A DNA stretch of 24,016 nt from an uncultured Collinsella sp. (GTDB lineage: Bacteria; Actinomycetota; Coriobacteriia; Coriobacteriales; Coriobacteriaceae), in assembly GCA_900544845.1 (NCBI GenBank), contig UQWV01000033.1, forward strand, positions 1 through 24,016, given 5' to 3'. The notes under the pieces were generated by a model that did no database searches, was not told the DNA's origin, and saw only the letters and a program-made list of their open reading frames with translations. Positions 8,782 to 15,637 of this stretch are shown here, one piece after another; within the stretch, counting starts at the first letter, position 1; each line of letters opens with the position of its first letter. The position numbers were made by a program, and so were the translations under genes.

Positions 8782-8815
8782 AAGGCGCCGGAGCCGATCT
8801 CGGCTTCGGCGCCTT
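8782..8815 (-). terminator. terminator-like hairpin after the DUF4097 gene
   Basis: On the minus strand AAGGCGCCG and CGGCGCCTT form a 9-bp GC-rich stem that continues inward (AGCCGA/TCGGCT), followed by TTTGCCTTT. It lies 47 bp after the DUF4097 stop and 18 bp before the elp3 start, so it probably separates the two transcription units. The T-tract is interrupted, so efficiency is uncertain. Confidence 0.65.
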
Positions 8816-8862
8816 CATCAAACAGCGCGTCTATATCTTCGCCTAGGCTTTCGTCTGCCTCA

Positions 8863-9762
8863 CTACTCCGAATCAAACGACATGTCGCCCGAATCGACTT
8901 CAAAACTATACACAGCAGACTTATCCCCGTTATCGAATTCAAGATTCAAAATGGTCTCGCCGTCGTAGTCAAGCGGAAGGAAATCGCTCTCGAAGTCGCC
9001 GCTGCCCAAGGTGAGGCTCGCCTTAAAGCCCGTAGAGTTCGGAACCGTCATCTCCACATCGCCCGAGCCCACACTCACGTCCATCGACTTCGCGGGGGCC
9101 TGGTAAAGCTCGAACGTCACATCGCCCGAACCGACCTCAGCGCTGAGCGCATCAGTCACGCTGCCCGTAAACTCTACATCTCCCGCACCCAGGAAAAGGT
9201 CAAAACCATCACAGATGACACCGGCAATCTGCAGATCACCCGAGCCCACGTGCGCGTTGACTCCCTTCAGATGTTCGGCAACACGGCGCGGCAGCTCAAC
9301 CGTAACTGAGCGATCGATTGCCTTACCGTCATCACTTCCAAACTGAGAAACCTTGAGCGTCGAATCCTCGACGGATGCGATGTTTTGCGTCGCGGCCTTG
9401 GAGGCATCCATACCCTTGGCAACGCGCCCCCGCTCGATAACGCGAGCCTTGTTGCCATCAACAACCTTGACGTCCACCGAAGCCGCATTGATATCGAAAT
9501 CGAGGTAGCGGAACTCATCGGCATCAAAAGTCATGCTCGAAAGTTGCTGAGGCCGAGCGGAATAGCTGCCGTCGTCCAAGAGATCGTCATCGTCAAACAT
9601 ATCGTCAAAATCAGACAAATCTCCAGATAGAATACCGGTCGTACGCACCATATCGGAATGAGCCAATAGTCGCGAAGCACCAAAGACAAGCCCGATGATA
9701 AGCACAAACGCTCCGATGCCAACGCCCAAGCGTACCTTGGATTCATGCGAAAGCTTCATCAT
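8863..9762 (-). CDS. DUF4097-type anchored beta-strand repeat protein
   Basis: 299 aa. A single hydrophobic segment near the N-terminus (VRLGVGIGAFVLIIGLVFGA, about 9-30) follows a short Lys/Arg-containing lead, so the protein is predicted to be anchored with the bulk outside. The C-terminal half carries a regular series of G-[SA]-G-D turns: HVGSGDLQI, FLGAGDVEF, EVGSGDVTF, SVGSGDVEM, TLGSGDFES and a final EVDSGDMSF, roughly every 18-22 residues. This is typical of DUF4097/LiaG-like beta-helix-forming proteins. Its ATG overlaps the stop of the upstream XRE-type gene (ATGA), so the two are translationally coupled, as DUF4097 genes often are with membrane-linked regulators. It may act as an envelope-stress component. 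Function is not established. Confidence 0.85.
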   Translation of the reverse strand: MMKLSHESKVRLGVGIGAFVLIIGLVFGASRLLAHSDMVRTTGILSGDLSDFDDMFDDDDLLDDGSYSARPQQLSSMTFDADEFRYLDFDINAASVDVKVVDGNKARVIERGRVAKGMDASKAATQNIASVEDSTLKVSQFGSDDGKAIDRSVTVELPRRVAEHLKGVNAHVGSGDLQIAGVICDGFDLFLGAGDVEFTGSVTDALSAEVGSGDVTFELYQAPAKSMDVSVGSGDVEMTVPNSTGFKASLTLGSGDFESDFLPLDYDGETILNLEFDNGDKSAVYSFEVDSGDMSFDSE

Positions 9763-10475
9763 TCATCACCCTCTTTGGCACATGGCTCAGCGGTGGTCGC
9801 GGTAGCCACGTCAGTATCAACCGAAGCGGAAACATTCTGAGCCCTAGTTGTCACCGGCGCCGGACCAACCTGGATATCCCCACGCGCCCAATCGCCATCG
9901 AGCGCACGCGCCACCCAGTGATAAATGGGAATCGTAAAGAAGATCAGCGCGGCAAAGGGACCGGCACCAAACAGGAACATCAGCAAAAAGAACAGCAGCC
10001 AGCACACAGCCCAATACGGGAACGACTGGAACGGCCCCTTCACCGGAGTCGAGCCAACCGCGCCGCCACTCGTCACCTGCGCCGTAGCGGCATTGGCGGC
10101 CTGTGCACTCCAGCTTGCCGCTTGCGCCGCCTTGGCGGCGGCGTCACTCGCCTGTGTTGCCGCCTCGGTTGCGCGTGCCGCCGCCTCATGGGTGCGGGCA
10201 CGTTCCGCCGCCTCGGCCTCGCGCTGACGGGCGCGGTCCTCGTTCTCAAACTCGATATCGTCCTCAATCTCGTCGCTCGGATTGAGCAGCTCGTCCAGGC
10301 TCACACCATAGAGCTTGGCGAGCGAGATCAGGTTCTCGGTATCGGGCGAGCTCTCCGCACGCTCCCATTTACTGACCGCCTGGCGCGACAGCCCCAGCTT
10401 TCGTGCCAGCCCTTCTTGGCTAAAGCCCTTGCTACGACGAAGGTCGGCGAGCCGCTGTGCAGTTTCTACATTCAT
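9759..10475 (-). CDS. XRE-type HTH regulator with membrane segments
   Basis: 238 aa from the ATG at 10475, preceded by AGGAGGAACC. An upstream in-frame start adds 21 residues without similarity and without a ribosome site. Residues 1-60 are a Cro/CI-type HTH (LADLRRSKGFSQEGLARKLG, LSRQAVSKWERAESSPD, LISLAKLYGVSLDELL). An acidic then Ala/Glu/Arg-rich segment (about 68-130), probably helical, leads to two hydrophobic stretches (FPYWAVCWLLFFLLMFLFG and PFAALIFFTIPIYHWVA). The C-terminal ~45 residues are polar. The layout suggests a DNA-binding domain tethered to the membrane, coupled through the ATGA overlap to the DUF4097 protein. It may autoregulate from the divergent intergenic region. Target genes are unknown. 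Confidence 0.88.
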   Translation of the reverse strand: MNVETAQRLADLRRSKGFSQEGLARKLGLSRQAVSKWERAESSPDTENLISLAKLYGVSLDELLNPSDEIEDDIEFENEDRARQREAEAAERARTHEAAARATEAATQASDAAAKAAQAASWSAQAANAATAQVTSGGAVGSTPVKGPFQSFPYWAVCWLLFFLLMFLFGAGPFAALIFFTIPIYHWVARALDGDWARGDIQVGPAPVTTRAQNVSASVDTDVATATTAEPCAKEGDE

Positions 10476-10741
10476 GGTTCCTCCTATGTGATGCCAGCCG
10501 TGCCGCCGGACCGATTTATTTCTTAAGGCGCCTTGCACAGTTAAAATCTATCCGCCACCGCCAAAAGCATGCCACCTATTCTAGTGAGATTTTTGACAAC
10601 CGGCGGTTGCGGGTGCATATGAGCTGCGGAAATGTGTCCAAACAAAGCAATGACCCGTAGCTTGGTTGTCCCCGTTGCGGCGTTAACGGTAGTATGGTCG
10701 TACTGTTTATTCCGCACCGCCAACGGAGGGAGTCCCGCGCC
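10476..10741. other. divergent intergenic region between XRE-type and Trm9-like genes
   Basis: 266 bp holding the two divergent 5' ends. On the plus strand TTGTCC (10666-10671), an 18-bp spacer and TAGTAT (10690-10695) form a plausible promoter for the methyltransferase. A second TTGACA lies near 10592 without a good -10 at 17 bp. On the minus strand the XRE-type gene has a perfect AGGAGG site, but no convincing promoter hexamers were found. Small open frames crossing the region lack ribosome sites. Confidence 0.4.
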
Positions 10742-11614
10742 GTGAACCGCGATTTCGCCTCATCGCTCATCCAGCTCAACAACACGTTCTATCGCGAACA
10801 CTCCGCCTCCTTCTCCGATACGCGCCAGGCCCCGTGGCCCGGCTGGGTGCGCACTATGGATATCGCGCTCGGGCAGCTCGACGTCGCCACGATCGAGCAT
10901 CCCGTCCGCGTCTTCGATCTTGCCTGCGGCAATATGCGATTCGAGAACTTTGCCGCCGGCGGCGCACTCGCCGCCAAGGGCGTCGACGGCGCAAACCCCT
11001 CGGCAGATGCCAGCTGCCCGTTTGAGTTCTATGGTGTCGACTCGTGCCAAGACCTGGCCATCGATGCACATGGCCACGCGCTGCGCATTCCCAACCTGCA
11101 CTTCCAGGAACTCGACGTGCTCGACGCCCTGATGAAGCTCAACCCCGCCGAAACACCCGACGTGCTTTTCGACGCCCCGCTCGCCGACATCTCGGTCTGC
11201 TTTGGCTTTATGCACCACGTGCCGTCGTGCGAGTACCGCGTACGCGTGCTCGACGCCCTGGTGCGCCAGACGCGCCCAGGCGGCATCATCGCCATCAGCT
11301 TTTGGGAGTTTATGAACGACGAGCGCATGGCGCGCAAGGCCGTTCGCGCCGAGGCCCGCGCCGAGCTCACCCCGCCGTTTGAGGGTTACGATTCCGCGCA
11401 GTTTGAAGCCGGCGACCACCTCATTGGCTGGCAAAACGACCGCCACGCCTACCGCTATTGCCATCACTTTGACGATCAGCAGATCACCGACCTGGTGCGC
11501 GGCGTCCGTACGTTCTACAAGAGCGGCGAGGTCCCCATGCGCGAGCTTGAGCGCTTCCATGCCGACGGTCGCAGCGGCGAGCTCAACCGCTATGTGATTC
11601 TCAAGCGTCTGTAG
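10742..11614 (+). CDS. Trm9/ALKBH8-like SAM-dependent methyltransferase
   Basis: 290 aa from GTG at 10742, behind GGAGGGAG; the frame runs upstream without a ribosome site. The N-terminus has FSDTRQAPWP (24-33), matching the FSxTRxxPWP signature of Trm9/ALKBH8 tRNA methyltransferases. SAM motif I is FDLACGNMRF (58-67), then GFMHHVPSCEYR (155-166), where Trm9 has a similar IHH block, RPGGIIAISFWEF (178-190), and GDHLIGW...RYCHHF (224-243), comparable to the GDxLVPW...RYYHxF block of the family. In eukaryotes Trm9 methylates the cm5U34 made by the Elongator complex. Elp3 is encoded nearby, so a wobble-uridine role is attractive, but bacterial members are poorly characterised. TrmB follows on the same strand after 118 bp. 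Confidence 0.8.
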   Translation: MNRDFASSLIQLNNTFYREHSASFSDTRQAPWPGWVRTMDIALGQLDVATIEHPVRVFDLACGNMRFENFAAGGALAAKGVDGANPSADASCPFEFYGVDSCQDLAIDAHGHALRIPNLHFQELDVLDALMKLNPAETPDVLFDAPLADISVCFGFMHHVPSCEYRVRVLDALVRQTRPGGIIAISFWEFMNDERMARKAVRAEARAELTPPFEGYDSAQFEAGDHLIGWQNDRHAYRYCHHFDDQQITDLVRGVRTFYKSGEVPMRELERFHADGRSGELNRYVILKRL

Positions 11615-11732
11615 GCACCGACAACTCGTCGTCGAGCCGCATCGCATCTTTCGGGCAAGCTATGCCCACCCTTTTTCAACCCATTGACGGAACGCGCAGC
11701 CATGCGTTCCATACTTATGACCAAGGAGCCTC

Positions 11733-12614
11733 ATGGGAGCCGTCCACGTTCGCACGCCTAAGAACTTTGTGCTCGAGGAGCGCCTGGAGCGCTACGCCGA
11801 TGCGATTGAGACAAACCCCGAGGCCTATGCCGGAGATTGGCGCGAGGCCTGTGCGCCCGCAGGCAGCAAGCCCTTCGAACACCTTCACCTGGATCTTGGC
11901 TGCGGCAAGGGAACCTACCTTGTAGAGCGCGCGGTCCACGAGCCAAACACGCTCTTTATCGGCATGGACCAAGAACCCATCTGCATCGCCTATGCCGCGC
12001 AGAAATTCTGCGAGCAGGAACTGACCAACGCACTCGTCCTGCCCCGAGGCGCCGCATCGTTGCCGCAGTTGTTTGCCGCAGGCGAGCTCGAAGCCATAAC
12101 CATCAACTTTCCCACGCCGCAGCCCAAGGCCAAGTACGCCAAAAAGCGACTCGTCCATGTCGACCATTTGATGCTCTACCGCCCGCTCCTTGCAGCCGGC
12201 GCTACCGTCACGCTGCGAACCGACAGCAAGCCACTGCGCGACTACGCCCTGGGGCAGTTTGCCGCGGCAGGCTACGACACACTTTGGGTAAGCGACGACG
12301 TTCGCCGCGACCATCCCGAGCATCCCGAGACCGAATACGAGCGCCGCACGCGCGAGATGGGTGCCGCCGTCTATGGCATTTGCGCCACTCCCGACACGCT
12401 GCCCAGCGATGAACAGCTCCAAGCGGGCCGCGTGCAGGAGCAAAGCCTTGCCTGCTACCTGCCCGAAAACCTCGATGAGCTCACCTACGTGCCCCTCGGC
12501 ATGGAAGAGGCCGTCGAGAACTTTAAAAACCGCGCCCGCAAGGGCAAGAAGCGCTTACCGCAGGAGTCCCAGGGGCCTCTGATGGTCGCAGCTTCGGCAA
12601 ACAAGCGCAAATAG
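11733..12614 (+). CDS. trmB: divergent TrmB-like tRNA (guanine-N7) methyltransferase
   Basis: 293 aa, ATG 7 bp after AAGGAG. SAM motif HLDLGCGKGTYLVERA (51-66) and acidic motif GMDQE (77-81) are as in TrmB, which makes m7G46 in tRNA variable loops. TDSKP (163-167) and the C-terminal PETEYERR (198-205) match family positions. The signature loop, normally FPDPWxKxRHxKRR, reads NFPTPQPKAKYAKKR (125-139): the Asp, Trp and His are replaced. About 85 residues follow the TEYE motif, more than in typical TrmB of 210-250 aa, ending in a basic tail. It is probably a clade-specific TrmB, but altered substrate or activity is possible. A weak hairpin with T-run (GGGCA/TGCCC near 11653) and an inverted repeat GGAACGC/GCGTTCC (11689-11710) lie just upstream. 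Confidence 0.78.
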   Translation: MGAVHVRTPKNFVLEERLERYADAIETNPEAYAGDWREACAPAGSKPFEHLHLDLGCGKGTYLVERAVHEPNTLFIGMDQEPICIAYAAQKFCEQELTNALVLPRGAASLPQLFAAGELEAITINFPTPQPKAKYAKKRLVHVDHLMLYRPLLAAGATVTLRTDSKPLRDYALGQFAAAGYDTLWVSDDVRRDHPEHPETEYERRTREMGAAVYGICATPDTLPSDEQLQAGRVQEQSLACYLPENLDELTYVPLGMEEAVENFKNRARKGKKRLPQESQGPLMVAASANKRK

Positions 12615-12637
12615 GCGCCAGCAAACGTCCCTCAAAT

Positions 12638-12760
12638 CTAAGTGAGTAGACTTTTTTGCAATAGCCAAGCACAACCCGCATAACCAATACTAAAACCGCA
12701 GGTAGAGCCCTTGCGCAAAAGCCATGTGCTCGCGATATTGCAAAAAGTCTACTCACTTAG
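12638..12760 (+). repeat. 123-bp long-hairpin element, copy 1
   Basis: Left arm 12638-12663 (CTAAGTGAGTAGAC, T6, GCAATA) pairs with right arm 12736-12760 along its whole length, with one extra T on the left. The 72-bp centre holds CCGCAGGTA (12696-12704) and CTTG (12710-12713). Copy 2 at 22499-22621 has the same total length and the same offsets (58 and 72) for these two motifs. No flanking direct repeat was seen. It lies 23 bp after trmB and 121 bp before the helicase start. It could be a MITE-like element or a structured RNA. Confidence 0.8.
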
Positions 12761-12881
12761 CTGGCAACTGCACCAAACGGCTGGGCAGAACGCCCATTTC
12801 CTGCATTTTCTTGCCTGCGAACGCATCGATGCGACGCTACGCCATAATAGTTGGCGGACAATCGCGAGAGAAAGCAAACAC

Positions 12882-15563
12882 ATGGCACAGACCACGACAG
12901 ATACCGCCGTCAGCACCGTCTCCGGCGCCGGGGCCGCCAGCTCATTCTCGGGCGGCACGGGAACCGAAGCCGAGTTCGGCTCGCTCGGCGCGCTCTCCCC
13001 CACCTGGTGGGAGCCCGAGGACGGCAGCGAGCCCGAACCATGGCTCACGCCCGACCAGGCCTTCGAACGCTTCTTTGAATGGACGAGCGATCGCGGCATT
13101 GAGCTGTGGGATCACCAAGAAGAGGCCCTCATGGACCTGGCAGCCGGCGATCACGTCATTCTGGGCACTCCGACCGGATCGGGTAAATCGCTCGTCGCGC
13201 TGGGCATGCTCTTTATGGGCATGGCGCAGGGCAAGCGCTGTTATTACACGGCCCCCATCAAGGCTCTGGTCAGTGAAAAGTTTTTCGATCTGGTACAGGT
13301 GCTCGGCCGCGATAACGTCGGTATGATCACCGGCGACACGCATATCAACACCAAGGCACCCGTCATCTGCTGCACGGCAGAGATCCTTGCCAACGACGCG
13401 CTGCGCGAGGGCGAAGATGCCGATGTTGGCTGCGTCGCCATGGACGAGTTCCACTACTTTGCCGACCCCGATCGCGGCTGGGCCTGGCAGGTACCGCTGC
13501 TCACCCTGCCTCACACGCAATTCATGCTCATGAGCGCCACGCTCGGCGATGTCACTGCCATCGCCGCCTCACTCGAGGAACACACCGGCGCTACCTGCGA
13601 CTTGGTCGTCGATGCCCCGCGCCCCGTGCCGCTGAGCTACGACTATGTGACGACCTCGCTCGAAGGCACGGTCGAGCTCGCCATGCGCCGCGGCGAGGCC
13701 CCGCTCTATATCGTGCACTTTAGCCAGGATGCCGCCCTTGCGACGGCACAGTCGCTCGCCAATTTTGGCATCGCCAGCAAAGAGCAGCGCGAAGCCATCA
13801 AAGAAGCGGCAAAGGGGACAAGCTTCTCGACGGCCTTCGGCAAGATCCTCAAGCGCTTGCTCGGCTGCGGCGTCGGCGTGCACCATGCTGGCATGTTGCC
13901 GCGCTATCGCCTGTTGGTCGAGCGCTTGGCGCAGCAGGGCCTGCTGCCCGTCATCTGCGGTACCGATACGCTCGGCGTCGGCATCAACGTACCCATCCAC
14001 ACCGTGGTGCTCACCGCGCTCACCAAGTTCGACGGTTACAAGATGCGTCGCCTGCGCGCCCGTGAGTTTCATCAGATCGCTGGTCGCGCCGGTCGCTCGG
14101 GCTTCGATACCGAGGGCATGGTGATCGCCGAGGCACCCGAGCACGAGATCGAGAATGCCAAGCTTATGGCCAAGGCGGGCGACGACCCCAAAAAACTCCG
14201 CAAGATTAAAAAGAAGAAGGCCCCCGAGGGCTTTGTCACCTGGAACAAGCAGACCTTTGAGCGCCTGATCGAGACGCAGCCCGAGACGCTCAAGCCGCGC
14301 CTGCGCATCACGCACTCCATGGTGATTAGCGTGGTCGAGCAGGGCGGCGATGCCCGAGCCCGCGTGCACGACCTCATCGAGACGAGTCTGCAGACTCCCG
14401 AGGAAAAGGCCAAGCTCGAGGTTCGCGCCGACGAAATCTTCGCCACGCTCATCGATTCCGGCGTCGTCGTTCGCACCGAGGTGCCGCCCGCACCCGACGC
14501 CCCGACTGACGCCGCACCAGACATCGACTATGCACTGACGGTTGATCTGCCCGAGGACTTTGCGCTCGATCAGCCGCTCTCGCCGTTCTTACTTGCCGCA
14601 TTGGAGCTGCTCGATCCCGAGAGCGAGACCTATACCATGGATCTAATCTCAATGGTCGAGGCAACGCTCGAAGATCCCAAGCAAGTGCTGCGTGCACAGG
14701 AACGTGCCGCACGCGATCGCGCTATGGCCGAGATGAAGGCCGACGGCATCGAGTATGAGGAGCGTCTGGAGCGCATTCAAGACGTCACGTACGAAAAGCC
14801 GCTCGAGGACTTGCTCGACGCCGCTTTTGACAAGTACTGCCAGGAAGTACCCTGGGCAAACGACTACCAGCTCTCTCCCAAGAGCGTCCTGCGCGATATG
14901 CTGGAAAGCGCGAGCGACTTCAAGGGCTATATCCAAAAGCTCGGCATCGCCCGCTCCGAGGGCATTTTGCTGCGCTACCTGGCAGAGGCCTACCGTTCGC
15001 TCGACCGCACCGTACCCATCGAGAAGCGCGACGAGCGCCTGCGCGACATTATCTCGTGGCTGGGCTTTGTGGTGCGCTCGGTCGACTCGAGCCTGGTGGA
15101 CGAGTGGGAGAACGCCGGCAACCCGGCGGCCCTCGATGCCGCGCCGCCACAGGGCATCGACGAGGTCGTGGCGGACCGCCGTGGCTGTACACTGCTGGTG
15201 CGCAATGCGCTCTTCCGCCGCGTGACCCTTGCCGCCCGCGAGCACGTTCGCGACCTGGGCGAGCTCGATGACGACTGGGGCATGAGCGAGATTCGCTGGC
15301 AAAAAGCGCTCGATGCCTACCATGAGCAGCACGAGGAGATCCTCACCGACGGAGATGCCCGCAGTGCCGCGATGTTTTCCATCGACGAGTCCGACGAGAA
15401 GACCGCGCACGTATGGCACGTGCACCAGATCTTTGCCGACGAGGATGGCGACCACGACTTTGGCATCATGGGCGATGTCGATCTGGACGCCACGCAAGAC
15501 GGCGGCGAGGTCATCTTCAAAAACTACCGCGTCGGCTTTATCGAGGACCTGCTCGAGAACTAG
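12882..15563 (+). CDS. Ski2-like DEAD/DEAH helicase with DUF3516 C-terminus
   Basis: 893 aa from ATG at 12882 (GAGAGAAAG upstream). The frame is open back to a TTG at 12711, but that extension translates the 123-bp repeat and is unlikely. Motifs: I GTPTGSGKS (95-103), Ia TAPIKALVSEK, II DEFH (188-191), III SAT (218-220), VHHAGMLPRYR (333-343), GTDTLGVGINVP (360-371), VI QIAGRAGRSG (398-407). This is the Ski2/Mtr4-type signature. The remaining ~480 residues, starting with a Lys-rich KIKKKKAPEGFVTWNKQTFE block, fit DUF3516, common in actinobacterial helicases of this type. An RNA-processing or decay role is expected by homology. An acidic/Gly-Ser-rich N-terminus (1-50) precedes the core. A CATAAT -10-like box is at 12843-12848. 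The gene ends at a strong terminator. Confidence 0.92.
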   Translation: MAQTTTDTAVSTVSGAGAASSFSGGTGTEAEFGSLGALSPTWWEPEDGSEPEPWLTPDQAFERFFEWTSDRGIELWDHQEEALMDLAAGDHVILGTPTGSGKSLVALGMLFMGMAQGKRCYYTAPIKALVSEKFFDLVQVLGRDNVGMITGDTHINTKAPVICCTAEILANDALREGEDADVGCVAMDEFHYFADPDRGWAWQVPLLTLPHTQFMLMSATLGDVTAIAASLEEHTGATCDLVVDAPRPVPLSYDYVTTSLEGTVELAMRRGEAPLYIVHFSQDAALATAQSLANFGIASKEQREAIKEAAKGTSFSTAFGKILKRLLGCGVGVHHAGMLPRYRLLVERLAQQGLLPVICGTDTLGVGINVPIHTVVLTALTKFDGYKMRRLRAREFHQIAGRAGRSGFDTEGMVIAEAPEHEIENAKLMAKAGDDPKKLRKIKKKKAPEGFVTWNKQTFERLIETQPETLKPRLRITHSMVISVVEQGGDARARVHDLIETSLQTPEEKAKLEVRADEIFATLIDSGVVVRTEVPPAPDAPTDAAPDIDYALTVDLPEDFALDQPLSPFLLAALELLDPESETYTMDLISMVEATLEDPKQVLRAQERAARDRAMAEMKADGIEYEERLERIQDVTYEKPLEDLLDAAFDKYCQEVPWANDYQLSPKSVLRDMLESASDFKGYIQKLGIARSEGILLRYLAEAYRSLDRTVPIEKRDERLRDIISWLGFVVRSVDSSLVDEWENAGNPAALDAAPPQGIDEVVADRRGCTLLVRNALFRRVTLAAREHVRDLGELDDDWGMSEIRWQKALDAYHEQHEEILTDGDARSAAMFSIDESDEKTAHVWHVHQIFADEDGDHDFGIMGDVDLDATQDGGEVIFKNYRVGFIEDLLEN

Positions 15564-15584
15564 CCGAACATACTGGAACGAAAC

Positions 15585-15620
15585 GGGGCCGTTGGCAATA
15601 TTGCCAGCGGCCCCGCTTTT
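15585..15620 (+). terminator. terminator of the Ski2-like helicase gene
   Basis: GGGGCCGTTGGCAA and TTGCCAGCGGCCCC pair over 14 bp with one G-T wobble around a TA dinucleotide centre, followed by GCTTTT. It is 21 bp after the helicase stop. The DUF2130 gene converges from the other side (stop at 15638), so the stem may serve both, although on the minus strand it lacks a T-run. Confidence 0.85.
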
Positions 15621-15637
15621 GCCCTATACGCTATGCC

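Noticed and set aside
8764..8862. Acidic in-frame stretch after the DUF4097 stop (EADESLGEDIDALFDEG) as a frameshifted end
   Set aside because: The DUF4097 frame ends naturally after its last repeat, and the acidic stretch runs into the terminator hairpin; no evidence of a frameshift site.
7297..9309. 670-codon plus-strand open frame
   Set aside because: It is antisense to elp3 and the DUF4097 gene, both of which have clear family motifs; long antisense frames are expected in GC-rich coding DNA. Its product has no recognisable motif.
12638..12760. CRISPR or attC-type array
   Set aside because: Only two isolated copies 9.9 kb apart with inverted arms, no regular spacers, and no cas or integrase genes.
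12711..12881. N-terminal extension of the Ski2-like helicase from TTG
   Set aside because: It starts within the 123-bp repeat and lacks similarity; ATG at 12882 is preferred.
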